The notes: generated by a model from the sequence alone, not told the origin. Shown: positions 36,601 to 45,332, counted from the stretch's first letter. The stretch: DNA of 64,000 nucleotides from Streptomyces sp. NRRL WC-3605 (GCF_001509795.1 NZ_LLZN01000055.1:30478-94477); one strand, 5' to 3'. A program made the numbers and translations.

Positions 36601-37362
36601 GATCTTGCCGCGCAGGTCGTTGGTGTTGCCGGAGCTGCGGCGCGCGTCGAAGGCCGGGTTGCGGTTCGGCCGCTCGTCGATCGGGGTGTAGCCGTCGGAG
36701 GAGAAGGGGTTGGTGTCGTCGCCGGTCGACAGGTACAGGTTGCCGTCGGCGTCGAAGGCGATGTCGCCGCCGACGTGGCAGCAGGTGCCGCGGGAGGCCG
36801 CGACGTCCAGGACCTTCTTCTCGCTGGCGAGGTTCAGGGTGCCGTTGGCGTTGAGGGTGAAGCGGGAGAGGCGGTTGACGCCGTCGAACTTCTTGAAGTC
36901 CTCGGCGGTGCCGGTCTCCGGGGCGTCGCCCGCTGGGGTCTCCAGCGGCGGGGCGTAGTACAGGTAGATGGCGCGGTTGTTCTTGAAGTCCGGGTCGACG
37001 CCGACGCCCTGGAGGCCCTCCTCGTCGTGGTTGTAGACGTCGAGGCGGCCGGCGACCTTGGTGACGCCGCCCTGGTCGGTCAGGCGCAGGGTGCCGTCGC
37101 GCGAGGTGTGCAGGACGCTGCGGTCCGGGAGTACGGCGAGCGACATCGGCTCGCCCGTCTCGGGTTCGCCCTTGGCGAGCGGCACCTGCTGGAACTGGCC
37201 CTCGGCGGCGGCCGGTTCGTCGTGCTCGGGGTGGCCGGGGTGGGCGGCGGCGACGGTGGCCGGGGTGCCGACGGCCAGGAGCAGGCCGGTGAAGAGGGCG
37301 ACGGTGGTGCGCAGTCTGCGACGCCTGGGGGTTCGGGTGTCTCTGAAACCGGTTCTGTGCAC
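33637..37362 (-). CDS. Secreted multidomain sugar dehydrogenase / PKD / CBM6-like / ThuA / DUF1080 protein
   Basis: This 1241-residue exported protein has a basic, hydrophobic signal ending near VAAAHPG (about 40). Then come a PQQ-type soluble glucose/sorbosone dehydrogenase propeller (about 55-480: EEGLQGVGVDPDF, FRNPFRISV, FGRRWIKRIE), a PKD domain (about 500-590: YSWDFGDG), a CBM6-like carbohydrate module (about 690-800), a ThuA domain (about 805-1035: VLVFSKTAGFRHDSIPAG, GIHAAADTEYDW) and a C-terminal DUF1080 concanavalin-like domain (about 1050-1240: IFNGQTLDGW, NSGVFVGFP). DUF1080 includes 3-keto-disaccharide hydrolases and ThuA is tied to 3-keto-sugar use, so oxidation then cleavage of glycosides outside the cell is the likely role. 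A dyad shared with the rok promoter lies about 170 bp upstream. Confidence 0.85.
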   Translation of the reverse strand: MHRTGFRDTRTPRRRRLRTTVALFTGLLLAVGTPATVAAAHPGHPEHDEPAAAEGQFQQVPLAKGEPETGEPMSLAVLPDRSVLHTSRDGTLRLTDQGGVTKVAGRLDVYNHDEEGLQGVGVDPDFKNNRAIYLYYAPPLETPAGDAPETGTAEDFKKFDGVNRLSRFTLNANGTLNLASEKKVLDVAASRGTCCHVGGDIAFDADGNLYLSTGDDTNPFSSDGYTPIDERPNRNPAFDARRSSGNTNDLRGKILRIKVAEDGSYTIPEGNLFAPGTEKTRPEIYAMGFRNPFRISVDKKTGIVYVGDYGPDAGAASPTRGPAGQVEFAKVTKAANFGWPFCTGANDAYVDYDFGTGVSGEKFDCDAPKNTSRHNTGLTDLPPAQPAWIPYDGGSVPEFGSGSESPMGGPVYRYDPDLDSKVKFPEEYDGDFFAGEFGRRWIKRIEQTEDGSVAKINDFPWTGTQIMDMEFGPDGALYVLDYGLSWFQGDKDSALYRIENAEDGFSPIAEVSADKTSGAAGLKVKFTGSAKDADSTDLTYSWDFGDGTKGEGLTPTHQYKKVGTYSATFTARDPEGNTGNASVRIVVGNTEPKVRIDLPGNGALSEFGKPVPFKVTVTDPEESIDCSKVKVAYSLGHDSHAHELTSETGCEGTLNPPPGDGGHDPNANIYGVVGASYTDGGANGQEALTGTARAVVQPLHRQAEHFTAQSGVNTFDKAQANGGKTVGDINDGDWISFSPYRFDGQKKMTVRASSGGSGGFIELRTGSPDGPLHGSAYIPPTGGWETFQNVDVPLRALPKKTTEIYLVFKGGEGALYDVDDFEFSTQPFKGGKKVLVFSKTAGFRHDSIPAGVAALKELGAPAGITVDATEEARQFTTTNLAKYDAVAFLSTTGDVLNAEQQKAFEDYVAGGGGYMGIHAAADTEYDWAFYGGLVGAYFTSHPAIQKATVRVEDHDHPATAHLDDTWERTDEWYNYRTNPREQAKVLATLDETSYQGGTMKGDHPIAWCQTYEGGRSFYTGGGHTKESYADEAFRAHLLGGLQYATGQVKADCKPDKGYRKIFNGQTLDGWKQAGPGKFVVKDGGVMESEGGMGLLWYQAKELKSYSLKLDWKMRGDDNSGVFVGFPASDDPWSAVDKGYEIQIDATDAPDRTTGAIYSFKSANIKARDQVLRPPGQWNSYEIKVQGERLQVFLNGVKINDFTNTDPQRSLTDGYIGLQNHGADDKVSFRNVQLKELPVQGD

Positions 37363-37530
37363 GAAGTCCCTCCGGGAACGGGGTGGGGGCCGTACGGGTG
37401 GGTGCTTTGAGACGTGCGGTGCGGGCGCCGGGGTGCGCCGTCACCCCGGAGATAGGTGTGTCCTGAACACCTCAAGGACGGTAACCGGGTCGGTGCGGGG
37501 CGAACACCCCTTGCACCGGATTCGGTTGAA

Positions 37531-37553
37531 CTTTTTCCCATCCGAGGACAAAG
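37531..37553. promoter_or_regulatory. Conserved 23-bp dyad, candidate ROK operator (dehydrogenase/ThuA gene)
   Basis: CTTTTTCC-N7-GGACAAAG: 8-bp arms with one mismatch and a 7-bp spacer. The same element occurs upstream of the ROK gene (45232-45254); over the surrounding 31 bp, 24 positions are identical. It lies between the upstream operon's terminator and the dehydrogenase start at 37362. Confidence 0.6.
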
Positions 37554-37562
37554 CCGGATTCG

Positions 37563-37615
37563 CGCAGGTCGGAGGGGGGATCGGCACGCTCACCGATCCC
37601 CTTCCCCGACCTGCG
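37563..37615 (-). terminator. Hairpin terminator of the Gfo/Idh-isomerase transcript
   Basis: The outer stem CGCAGGTCGG/CCGACCTGCG continues through a G-rich/C-rich middle with a small asymmetry into GGGGATCGG/CCGATCCCC. It lies just 3' of the isomerase stop at 37630. Confidence 0.75.
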
Positions 37616-37629
37616 GCCGGTCCCCTGGC

Positions 37630-38628
37630 TCAGCTGTTGAACGCGGCGTCGAACGACGCGCTGGGTGGCTCGAAGTCGAAGGCCTTCAGCCGCTTCAGCG
37701 CCTCGGGGGCGCCCTGCAGCCGGTCCATGCCGGCGTCCTCCCACTCCACGGAGATGGGCCCCTGGTAGTCGATGGACCGCAGCATCCGGAAGACGTCCTC
37801 CCAGGGCACGTCCCCGTGTCCGGCCGACACGAAGTCCCAGCCGCGGCGCGGGTCGCCCCACGGCAGATGGGAGCCCAGGCGGCCGTTGCGCCCGTCGAGC
37901 CGGCGGCGGGCCTCCTTGCAGTCGACGTGGTAGATCCGGTCGCGGAAGTCCCACAGGAAGCCGACCGGGTCGAGGTCCTGCCACACGAAGTGCGACGGGT
38001 CGAAGTTCAGCCCGAAGGCGGGCCGGTGACCGACCGCCTCCAGGGTGCGTACGGTCGTCCAGTAGTCGTAGGCGATCTCGCTCGGGTGGACCTCGTGGGC
38101 GAAGCGCACGCCCTCGGCGTCGAAGACGTCCAGGATCGGGTTCCAGCGCTCGGCGAAGTCCTCGTAGCCGCGCTCGATCATCGACTCGGGGGCGGGCGGG
38201 AACATGGCGACCAGGTGCCAGATGGCGGAGCCGGTGAACCCGATGACCGTGTCCACGCCGAAGGCCGCGGCGGCGCGCGCGGTGTCCTTGACGCGTTCCG
38301 CGGCCCGCCGACGGACCCCCTCCGGGTCGCCGTCGCCCCAGATGTCACCCGGCAGGATCGCCTGGTGGCGTTCGTCGATGATGGCGTCGCAGACGGCCTG
38401 GCCCACCAGGTGGTTGGAGATCGCCCAGCACTTCAGGCCGTACTTGTCGAGGAGCTGGTGCCGGGACTCCACGTACCCGGGGTCGCTCAGGGCCTTGTCG
38501 ACCTCGAAGTGGTCGCCCCAGCAGGCGAGTTCGAGCCCGTCGTAGCCGAAGTCGCGGGCGAGCCGGCAGACCTCCTCCAGGGGCAGGTCGGCCCACTGGC
38601 CGGTGAACAGCGTGAACGTGCGCGGCAT
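37630..38628 (-). CDS. Sugar phosphate isomerase/epimerase (TIM barrel)
   Basis: This 332-residue cytoplasmic protein starts [42 protein letters not shown], a pattern common to AP_endonuc_2-type isomerases found beside Gfo/Idh oxidoreductases. Metal-ligand segments are [34 protein letters not shown] and [10 protein letters not shown]. It probably isomerises or epimerises the keto sugar or inositol-like product of the partner dehydrogenase. It follows that gene by 14 bp, with GAGGAGG 9 bp before its ATG. The precise substrate cannot be assigned. Confidence 0.82.
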   Translation of the reverse strand: MPRTFTLFTGQWADLPLEEVCRLARDFGYDGLELACWGDHFEVDKALSDPGYVESRHQLLDKYGLKCWAISNHLVGQAVCDAIIDERHQAILPGDIWGDGDPEGVRRRAAERVKDTARAAAAFGVDTVIGFTGSAIWHLVAMFPPAPESMIERGYEDFAERWNPILDVFDAEGVRFAHEVHPSEIAYDYWTTVRTLEAVGHRPAFGLNFDPSHFVWQDLDPVGFLWDFRDRIYHVDCKEARRRLDGRNGRLGSHLPWGDPRRGWDFVSAGHGDVPWEDVFRMLRSIDYQGPISVEWEDAGMDRLQGAPEALKRLKAFDFEPPSASFDAAFNS

Positions 38629-38642
38629 TCTCGTTGGCCTCC

Positions 38643-39875
38643 TCAGACGGCGATCGGGGTGAAGACGGAGTTCTTCTCGGCGCTCTCCTCGACCGCGGCC
38701 AGGACCCGCTGCACCTGGAGTCCGTCGGCGAACGAGGGCTGCGGCGAGCGGCCCTCGGCCACGGCGTGGACCAGGTCGCGGGCCTGGTGCACGAAGGAGT
38801 GCTCGTAGCCGAGGCCGTGACCCGGCGGCCACCAGGCGTCCAGGTAGGGGTGGTCGGGTTCGGTGACGAGGATGCGGCGGAACCCGGCGTGCGTGCCCGG
38901 CTCGCGGCCGTCGTGGTACTCGAGCTCGTTCAGCCGTTCCAGGTCGAACGCGAGCGAGCCGTGCTCGCCGTTCAGCTCGATGCGCAGGGCGTTCTTGCGG
39001 CCGGTGGCGTAGCGGGTGGCCTCGAAGGAGGCGAGCGCGCCGGAGGCGAAGCGGCCCGTGAACAGGGCGGCGTCGTCGACGGTGACCGCGCCGGTGGCCT
39101 CGCCGGCCTCCACGGCGGACAGGCCGCTCGCCGCGCCGCCGGGCAGCGGGCGCTCCCGGACGAAGGTCTCCGTCAGCGCGGACACCCCGGTCAGCCGCTC
39201 CCCCGCGAGGTGCTGGGCGAGGTCCACGATGTGCGCGCCGAGGTCGCCCAGCGAACCGGAGCCGGCGGACTCCCTGCGCAGCCGCCAGGTCAGCGGGAAC
39301 TGCGGGTCGACGAGCCAGTCCTGCAGGTAGGTGACCCGCACGTGGCGCAGCCGGCCCAGCCGTCCCTCGGCGACCATGGCGCGGGCCAGCGCGGTGGCCG
39401 GCAGCCTGCGGTAGTTGAAGCCGACCATCGCGACCTGGCCGTTCGCCTGCGCCCGCTGGGCCGCCGCGGTCATCGCCTCGGCCTCCTCGACGGTGTTCGC
39501 GAGGGGCTTCTCGCACAGGACGTGCTTGCCGGCGGCCAGCGCCGCGAGCGCGATCTCGGCGTGGCTGTCGCCGGGGGTGCAGATGTCGACGAGGTCGATG
39601 TCGTCGCGGGCGATGAGGGCGCGCCAGTCGGTCTCCGCCGTAGCCCATCCGTGCCGGTCGGCGGCCGCGCGGACGGCGGTGGCGTCCCGGCCGCAGATCG
39701 CGGCGAGCACCGGGGTGCGGGGCAGGTCGAAGACCCGGCCGACGGTGCGCCAGCCCTGTGAGTGGGCCGCGCCCATGAAGGCGTACCCGACCATGCCGAC
39801 GCGCAGGGGTGGTGCGCCGGACCCGGTGGCCCCTGCCTCCGCCTCGGCCTGGCCGGGCTGCTGCGGCTGTCCCAT
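38643..39875 (-). CDS. Gfo/Idh/MocA-family NAD(P)-dependent oxidoreductase
   Basis: This 410-residue protein has an N-terminal Rossmann fold ([19 protein letters not shown], about 25-43), [41 protein letters not shown] and a C-terminal GFO_IDH_MocA_C domain. The EKPLA lysine is the usual catalytic residue. It should oxidise or reduce a sugar or inositol at one hydroxyl. The ATG at 39875 is preceded by GAGGAGG. It forms an operon with the isomerase downstream and is separated by a hairpin from the ABC importer genes upstream, which probably deliver its substrate. Confidence 0.87.
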   Translation of the reverse strand: MGQPQQPGQAEAEAGATGSGAPPLRVGMVGYAFMGAAHSQGWRTVGRVFDLPRTPVLAAICGRDATAVRAAADRHGWATAETDWRALIARDDIDLVDICTPGDSHAEIALAALAAGKHVLCEKPLANTVEEAEAMTAAAQRAQANGQVAMVGFNYRRLPATALARAMVAEGRLGRLRHVRVTYLQDWLVDPQFPLTWRLRRESAGSGSLGDLGAHIVDLAQHLAGERLTGVSALTETFVRERPLPGGAASGLSAVEAGEATGAVTVDDAALFTGRFASGALASFEATRYATGRKNALRIELNGEHGSLAFDLERLNELEYHDGREPGTHAGFRRILVTEPDHPYLDAWWPPGHGLGYEHSFVHQARDLVHAVAEGRSPQPSFADGLQVQRVLAAVEESAEKNSVFTPIAV

Positions 39876-40055
39876 GCGATAGTCCTCCTCGTCGTCGTGC
39901 CGCGGTGGGGGGTGGGGGCGTCCCGGGAGGGCCGGGCCGGCGTCGTCGCCTGTCCGCCCGCGGGCCCGGTGGCCCGGCCGGTGCCGCCGCGCGGCCGCGC
40001 CGCCGGCGACACCGGGCCACGACGCCGGCGGGTCTGCCTGCCCCGGCCGCCCCGG

Positions 40056-40092
40056 CCCTGCCCGACGGACTCCCCGTTCCCGTCGGGCAGGG
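40056..40092 (-). terminator. Hairpin after the sugar-binding protein gene
   Basis: A perfect 12-bp stem CCCTGCCCGACG/CGTCGGGCAGGG with a 13-nt loop lies 7 bp 3' of the binding-protein stop. It probably stabilises or ends the ABC transcript, or attenuates reading into the Gfo/Idh gene. Confidence 0.75.
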
Positions 40093-40098
40093 GGCGCC

Positions 40099-41136
40099 TC
40101 ACTTGAAGCCGGTGGACATGTACTGGTCAACGTTGTCCTTGTCGACGACGGCCGAGTAGAGGGTGATCGAGGCGGGGATCTCGAACTCGGCCATGCCGCC
40201 GACGCCCTTGCTCTGGCCCAGCGCACGGGCCAGGTCGATGGCGGACGCGGCCATCGTCGGCGGGTACAGGACCGTGGCCTTGAGGACCCCGTCGTCCTTC
40301 TTGATGGCCTGGAAGGCGGCGAGGGCACCGGCCCCGCCGACCATGAGGAAGTCGTCGCGGCCCGCCTGCTCGATGGCGCGCAGGGCACCGACGCCCTGGT
40401 CGTCGTCGTGGTTCCACAGGGCGTCGAACTTCGACTGTGCCTGCAGCAGCTGGGCCATCTTGTTCTGGCCGGACTCGACGGTGAACTCGGCGGCCTGGCG
40501 GGCCACCTTCTTGATGTTGGGGTAGTTCTTCAGGGCGTCGTCGAAGCCCTGGGTGCGCTGCTTGGTCAGCTCCAGGTTGTCCAGCCCGGCCAGCTCGATG
40601 ACCTTGGCGTCGGACTTGCCCTTGAGCTTCTCGCCGATGTAGTGCCCGGCGTTGAGGCCCATGCCGTAGTTGTCGCCGCCGATCCAGCAGCGGTACGCCT
40701 GCGGGGTGTTGAAGATCCGGTCGAGGTTGATGACCGGGATGCCTGCGCGCATCGCCTTCAGGCCGACCTGGGTGAGCGCCTTGCCGTCGGCCGGCAGGAT
40801 CACCAGGACGTCGACCTTCTTGTTGATGAGGGTCTCGATCTGGCCGATCTGCTGGGCGGTGTCGTTGGAGCCCTCGGTGATCTCCAGCGTCACGTCGGAG
40901 TACTTCTTGGCGCGGCTCTTGGCGTTGTCGTTGATCGCGTTGAGCCAGCCGTGGTCGGCCTGCGGTCCGGCGAAGCCGATGGTGACCTGCTTGCCCGGCT
41001 TGTCGTCGGCGGCCGGCTGGTCGTTCGCGGCCGGTTCGTCCTTGGACTCGTTGCTCGTGCAACCCGCGATGAGGGCTCCGGCGCCCACGGCTGCGGTTCC
41101 GAACAGCAGCCCTCTGCGGCTGGTGAACTCTGGCAT
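40099..41136 (-). CDS. Ribose-type (CUT2) sugar-binding lipoprotein
   Basis: This 345-residue protein has a combined Tat/lipoprotein leader (TSRRGLLFG, lipobox LIAGC near residue 26) and a periplasmic-binding-protein type-1 fold (QVTIGFAGPQADHGWLNAIND, VLVILPADGKALTQVGLKAMRAGIPVINLDR, ALWNHDDDQGVGALRAIEQAG). It binds a pentose, hexose or inositol outside the membrane and hands it to the RbsC-type permease. It is the last gene of the ATPase-permease-binding protein operon, 17 bp after the permease. Confidence 0.9.
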   Translation of the reverse strand: MPEFTSRRGLLFGTAAVGAGALIAGCTSNESKDEPAANDQPAADDKPGKQVTIGFAGPQADHGWLNAINDNAKSRAKKYSDVTLEITEGSNDTAQQIGQIETLINKKVDVLVILPADGKALTQVGLKAMRAGIPVINLDRIFNTPQAYRCWIGGDNYGMGLNAGHYIGEKLKGKSDAKVIELAGLDNLELTKQRTQGFDDALKNYPNIKKVARQAAEFTVESGQNKMAQLLQAQSKFDALWNHDDDQGVGALRAIEQAGRDDFLMVGGAGALAAFQAIKKDDGVLKATVLYPPTMAASAIDLARALGQSKGVGGMAEFEIPASITLYSAVVDKDNVDQYMSTGFK

Positions 41137-41153
41137 GGCGGTGAACCCTTTCC

Positions 41154-42173
41154 TCAGGTCGTGCTCGCGGTACGGCGCTGGACCAGCACGGCGGCGACGA
41201 TGATCGCGCCCTTGGCGATCTGCTGGACGTCGCTCTGCAGGTTGTTCAGGGCGAAGATGTTGGTGATGGTGGTGAAGATCAGGACGCCGAGCACCGAGCC
41301 GACGATGGTGCCGCGGCCGCCGGTGAGCAGGGTGCCGCCGATGATCGCGGCGGCGATGGCGTCGAGTTCGTAGAGGTTTCCGTTGGTGTTCTGACCCGAG
41401 CCGGACAGGATGATCAGCAGGAACGCCGCGATGCCGCAGCACAGTCCGGACAGCAGGTAGAGGTAGAGCCGCTGGCGGCGGACGTCGATCCCGGCGAGCC
41501 GGGCCGCCTCCGGGTTGCCGCCGACGGCGACCGTGCGCCGGCCGAAGGTGGTGCGGTTCAGCACCAGCCAGCCGATGATCGTCACGACCGCGAACACCAT
41601 GACCAGCGGCGGGACGCCGAGCACGTACGCGTCGCGCTCGCCGAGGTCGAGGACCGAGGGGATGGTGACGATCTGCGTCTTGCCGTCGGTGATCTGCAGC
41701 GACAGGCCGCGCGCGGAGGCCAGCATGGCGAGCGTCGCGATGAACGGCACCATCGCGCCGTAGGCGATCAGCACCCCGTTGACCAGTCCGCAGCCCACAC
41801 CGACGATCACCGCGGTGAAGAGGATGCCGGCGAACCCGTACTCCTGGGTGGCGACCGTGGTCGCCCACACCGAGGCCAGCGCGACGATCGCGCCGACGGA
41901 CAGGTCGATGCCGCCGGAGATGATCACGAAGGTCATGCCGACGGTGACGACACCGATCACGGACGCCTGGGTGAGGACGAGTTGCAGATTGCGGGTGTCG
42001 AGGAACTCGTCCGGCTTCGTGATGCCGCCGATGACGATCAGCGCGGCGAGGACGCCGAGCAGGGACAGGGTGCGCACGTCGGCGTGGGCCATCAGGCCGC
42101 GCCAGGCGGGCGCCGCACCGGACGGGGGCACCTTGTCGGTGCTGTCCCGCGGCGGAGAGGCGTGCTGCGTCAT
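41154..42173 (-). CDS. Ribose-type ABC transporter permease
   Basis: This 339-residue RbsC-family integral membrane protein has about 8-10 hydrophobic segments and the conserved TFVIISGGIDLSVGAIVALASV and AAIIGGTLLTGGRGTIVGSVLGVLI motifs. It forms the homodimeric channel of a CUT2 importer. The start overlaps the ATPase stop by 4 bp (ATGA), so translation is coupled. The substrate is the same unknown sugar as that of its partner proteins. Confidence 0.92.
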   Translation of the reverse strand: MTQHASPPRDSTDKVPPSGAAPAWRGLMAHADVRTLSLLGVLAALIVIGGITKPDEFLDTRNLQLVLTQASVIGVVTVGMTFVIISGGIDLSVGAIVALASVWATTVATQEYGFAGILFTAVIVGVGCGLVNGVLIAYGAMVPFIATLAMLASARGLSLQITDGKTQIVTIPSVLDLGERDAYVLGVPPLVMVFAVVTIIGWLVLNRTTFGRRTVAVGGNPEAARLAGIDVRRQRLYLYLLSGLCCGIAAFLLIILSGSGQNTNGNLYELDAIAAAIIGGTLLTGGRGTIVGSVLGVLIFTTITNIFALNNLQSDVQQIAKGAIIVAAVLVQRRTASTT

Positions 42174-43687
42174 GACGCCGGACTTCCTTCCATGACGAGG
42201 TCGAGTACGCGGTGTTCGTCGAGTTCGGTCGCGGGAGCCGTGTGCACGACACGGCCCTCGCGCAGCACCAGGACACGGTCGGCGAGCCCCAGCACCTCCG
42301 GCACTTCGCTGGAGACCAGCAGCACGCCGAGCCCTTCGTCCGCGAGCCGCCGCACGACCGCGTACAGCTCGGCGCGGGCGCCGACGTCGACGCCCCGGGT
42401 GGGTTCGTCGAGCAGCAGGACACGGCAGCCGCGCAGCAGCCAGCGGGCCAGGACGGCCTTCTGCTGGTTGCCGCCGGACAGGGTGCGCACCGGCACCGAG
42501 GGGTTGTCGGGGCGCAGGGACAGCTCGCGGGTGGCGGCGCGCGCCGCGCCGCGTTCGGCGGCCCGGTCGATCCAGCCGACGCGTGCGAAGCGGGACATGG
42601 ACGACACGGACACGTTCCGGGTGACGGACTCCAGCATCAGCAGGGCCTGCGCTTTGCGCTCCTCGGGGGCGAGCCCGAGACCGGCGCGTACGGCGGCCCG
42701 GACGCTGCCGGGCCTCAGCGGGCGCCCGTCCACGAGGACCTGCCCCGCGCTGGGCCGCCGGGCGCCGTAGACCGTCTCCAGGATCTCGGAGCGTCCCGAG
42801 CCGACGAGTCCGGCGAGCCCGACGATCTCCCCGGGCCGTACGACCAGGTCGAGGGGCTCGAACTCGCCGTCCCGGGCGAGGCCGCGGACCTCCAGCAGCG
42901 GGTCGCCGGCCGCGTCCCGCACGGGCCGCTCGGGGAAGACGTACTCGACGTTGCGTCCCGTCATCATCGCCACGACGTCACGGGTCGGGGTGGACTTCGC
43001 GGGCAGACCGCCGGCCACGGCCCGGCCGTCCTTCAGGACGGTCACCCGGTCGCCGATGCGGCGGATCTCCTCCAGGCGGTGCGAGATGTAGACGACGGCG
43101 ACGCCCTCGGCGGTGAGATCGCCGACGATCCGGAAGAGGTTGTCGACCTCGTCGGGGTCGAGGGCGGCGGACGGCTCGTCCATCACGATCAGGCGGACGT
43201 CGTGGGAGAGGGCGCGGGCCATGGAGACGATCTGCTGCTGCGCGGCCGAGAGGTCGCCGACCAGCCGGCCGGGGTCGATCTCGGGGTGCCCGAGCCGCTT
43301 GAGGAGCTGCGCGGCCGAGGCCCGTGCGGTGCGGCCGCGGACGATGAAGCCGGCGGTGGTCGGCTCGTGCCCGAGGTGGACGTTCTCGGCGACCGACAGG
43401 TGCTCCACCAGGTCGAGTTCCTGGTAGATGGTGGCGATGCCGAGGCGCATCGCGGCGATCGGCGAGCGGAGGGTGACCTCCTCGCCGCGCCAGCGGATCG
43501 TGCCGGTGTCGGGCTGGTGGGCGCCGGCCAGGACCTTGATGAGCGTGGACTTGCCGGCTCCGTTCTGGCCGAGCAGGCAGTGCACTTCACCGGCCTGGAC
43601 GTCGAGGTCGACGCCGTCGAGGGCGCGGACTCCGGGGAACGACTTGGTGATGCCGTTCATGCTGAGCAGCGGTGGTTCTGGTGCCAT
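42170..43687 (-). CDS. Ribose-type ABC transporter ATPase with two nucleotide-binding domains
   Basis: This 505-residue RbsA/MglA/XylG-type protein contains two fused NBDs. The first has Walker A GQNGAGKSTLIK, an LSAAQQQIVSMARAL signature and LIVMDEPSAALD. The second has the degenerate Walker A GLVGSGRSEIL, LSGGNQQKAVLARWLL and VLLLDEPTRGVD. It powers import through the adjacent permease. It is the first gene of the operon. The 229-bp upstream gap (43688-43916) is filled with GGTGCGGCTC-type short repeats and has no obvious promoter, so transcription may begin upstream of the rok gene. Confidence 0.92.
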   Translation of the reverse strand: MAPEPPLLSMNGITKSFPGVRALDGVDLDVQAGEVHCLLGQNGAGKSTLIKVLAGAHQPDTGTIRWRGEEVTLRSPIAAMRLGIATIYQELDLVEHLSVAENVHLGHEPTTAGFIVRGRTARASAAQLLKRLGHPEIDPGRLVGDLSAAQQQIVSMARALSHDVRLIVMDEPSAALDPDEVDNLFRIVGDLTAEGVAVVYISHRLEEIRRIGDRVTVLKDGRAVAGGLPAKSTPTRDVVAMMTGRNVEYVFPERPVRDAAGDPLLEVRGLARDGEFEPLDLVVRPGEIVGLAGLVGSGRSEILETVYGARRPSAGQVLVDGRPLRPGSVRAAVRAGLGLAPEERKAQALLMLESVTRNVSVSSMSRFARVGWIDRAAERGAARAATRELSLRPDNPSVPVRTLSGGNQQKAVLARWLLRGCRVLLLDEPTRGVDVGARAELYAVVRRLADEGLGVLLVSSEVPEVLGLADRVLVLREGRVVHTAPATELDEHRVLDLVMEGSPAS

Positions 43688-43916
43688 GAGGTCCCCTTGG
43701 CGGGCATGCGGGCCGGATTCAGGGCAGGGCGGGGCAAGGCAGGGCGGAACACGGATGGGCGGAGCGGTACTTGGTGGTGCGGCTCTGGTGCGTCGAGGAG
43801 GTGCGGGTGGTGCGGCTCGGGTGCGGCGAGGCGGTGCTGGGGTGTGCGGGTGGAGCCGCCGCCCGGCGGGTGACCGGGCGGGTGGTGCCGGGGCCGGCCC
43901 GGGGGCCGGCGCGTGC

Positions 43917-45107
43917 CTACGCGGGTGAGAACAGGTGGTCGCTGATGAGGCGGGCGGCGCCGATGACTCCGGCGGTGGGGCCCAACTCGCCCAGGACGAT
44001 GGGGAGATTGCCGGTCGCCAGGGGCAGCGACTGGCGGTAGACCTGAGTGCGGATGGCGGCGAGCAGGGTGTGGCCGAGACCGGTCACCCCGCCGCCGATC
44101 ACCACCAGGCCGGGGTTGAAGAAGCTGACGAGTCCGGCGATGACCTGCCCGACCCGGTTGCCGCCCTCGCGGATCAGGTCGAGCGCGGTGGCGTCACCGG
44201 CGGCGGCGGACGCGGCGACGTCGACGGCGGTGAGGGTGCCGTTCGCCGCCAGGCGTGAGGCGAGTTCCTCCGACAGCCCCTGCTCGGCCGCCTCGACGGC
44301 GTCCCGGGCGAGGGCCGCCCCGCTGAAGTGCGCCTCCAGGCAGCCCCGGTTGCCGCAGGCGCACGGGCGTCCGTCGGGCACGGCCTGGATGTGCCCGATG
44401 TCGCCCGCGCTGCCGGTGACACCGCGGTGGACGTCACCGCCCGCGACGATGCCGCAGCCGATGCCGGTGCCGATCTTGACGCAGAGGAAGTCGCCCACGG
44501 AGCGTGCGACGCCCGCGTGCTGCTCCCCCATCGCCATGAGGTTCACGTCGTTGTCGACCATGACGGGGCAGCCGAGTTCCTGGCTCAGCGCCTCCCGCAC
44601 GGGGAAGCCGTCCCAGCCCGGCATGATCGGCGGTGCCACGGGGACACCCTCGGGGAAGCGGACGGGTCCGGGGACGCCGATGCCGGCGCCGTCGAACCCC
44701 TCGGCGAGCCCGGACGCCTTCAACTTCGCGGCCATGGACAGGACTTGCTCGAAGACCGCGACCGGGCCCTCGCGGACGTCCATGGGCTGGTTGAGGTGCC
44801 CGAGGATCTCCAGTTCGGCGTTGGTGACGGCGACGTCGACCGAGGTCGCGCCGATGTCGACGCCGAGGAAGCGCAGACCCGGGTTGAGCCGGATGTTGTG
44901 GGAGCGCCGGCCGCCGCGCGAGGCGGCGAGTCCGTCGGCCACGACGAGGTCCGTCTCCAGCAGGCGGTCCACCTCGACGGCCAGCTTGGACCGGGAGAGG
45001 TCGATCTGATCGCCGAGCTGGGCCCGGGAGTTGGGCCCCCCGTCACGCAACAGCTTGAGCAGCCGGGCCTGGTGGGCGTTAGCGGGTCGCGCCGTCATAC
45101 GTCTCAC
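43917..45107 (-). CDS. ROK-family transcriptional regulator
   Basis: I prefer the GTG at 45107 (396 residues) because GGAGG sits 5 bp upstream; an ATG at 45098 is the alternative. The N-terminal winged helix-turn-helix (about 10-75: RAQLGDQIDLSRSKLAVEVDRL) is followed by a ROK sugar-kinase-like domain with the phosphate loop DIGATSVDV (84-92) and the zinc site His239, Cys249, Cys251, Cys256. Such proteins are usually sugar-responsive repressors. It precedes the CUT2 ABC operon and a dyad shared with the large dehydrogenase gene lies 125 bp upstream, so it probably controls this whole sugar module. Confidence 0.88.
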   Translation of the reverse strand: MRRMTARPANAHQARLLKLLRDGGPNSRAQLGDQIDLSRSKLAVEVDRLLETDLVVADGLAASRGGRRSHNIRLNPGLRFLGVDIGATSVDVAVTNAELEILGHLNQPMDVREGPVAVFEQVLSMAAKLKASGLAEGFDGAGIGVPGPVRFPEGVPVAPPIMPGWDGFPVREALSQELGCPVMVDNDVNLMAMGEQHAGVARSVGDFLCVKIGTGIGCGIVAGGDVHRGVTGSAGDIGHIQAVPDGRPCACGNRGCLEAHFSGAALARDAVEAAEQGLSEELASRLAANGTLTAVDVAASAAAGDATALDLIREGGNRVGQVIAGLVSFFNPGLVVIGGGVTGLGHTLLAAIRTQVYRQSLPLATGNLPIVLGELGPTAGVIGAARLISDHLFSPA

Positions 45108-45231
45108 GTGCCCCTCCCCGCCTCGATCGGCCTGAGTGCCGGAATCCGGCCACCTCGGTGGCCTTGCTTTCGAGGGGAACGTAGCAGCGGCCGCCGGGAG
45201 TGGGAAGAACTTGCGCAGAGATTGCCGCCAA

Positions 45232-45254
45232 CTTTCTCCACTCACAGGACAAAG
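45232..45254. promoter_or_regulatory. Conserved 23-bp dyad, candidate ROK operator (autoregulatory)
   Basis: CTTTCTCC-N7-GGACAAAG is the second copy of the element found at 37531-37553, with the same arm length and spacer. It lies upstream of rok and abuts the gntR terminator. Confidence 0.6.
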
Positions 45255-45255
45255 G

Positions 45256-45295
45256 CGGACCCCCGTGACGCCTGGAGGGCCGTCACGGGGGTCCG
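45256..45295 (-). terminator. Terminator of gntR
   Basis: A perfect 15-bp stem (CGGACCCCCGTGACG and complement) with a 10-nt loop, starting 37 bp 3' of the gntR stop. Confidence 0.85.
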
Positions 45296-45332
45296 TGAGC
45301 GTGCGTTTCCCGCCGTCGGGCGGGCGGGCCGG

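Noticed and set aside
33487..37410. 1307-residue open frame antisense to the dehydrogenase/ThuA gene
   Set aside because: It is a shadow caused by high GC: Val/Gly/Leu/Asp-rich, without motifs, and opposite a gene with clear domains, signal peptide and terminator.
40099..42423. 774-residue frame apparently fusing a long N-terminus to the sugar-binding lipoprotein
   Set aside because: The upstream part is the permease gene in another frame; the lipoprotein has its own ATG, Tat/lipobox signal and ribosome site.
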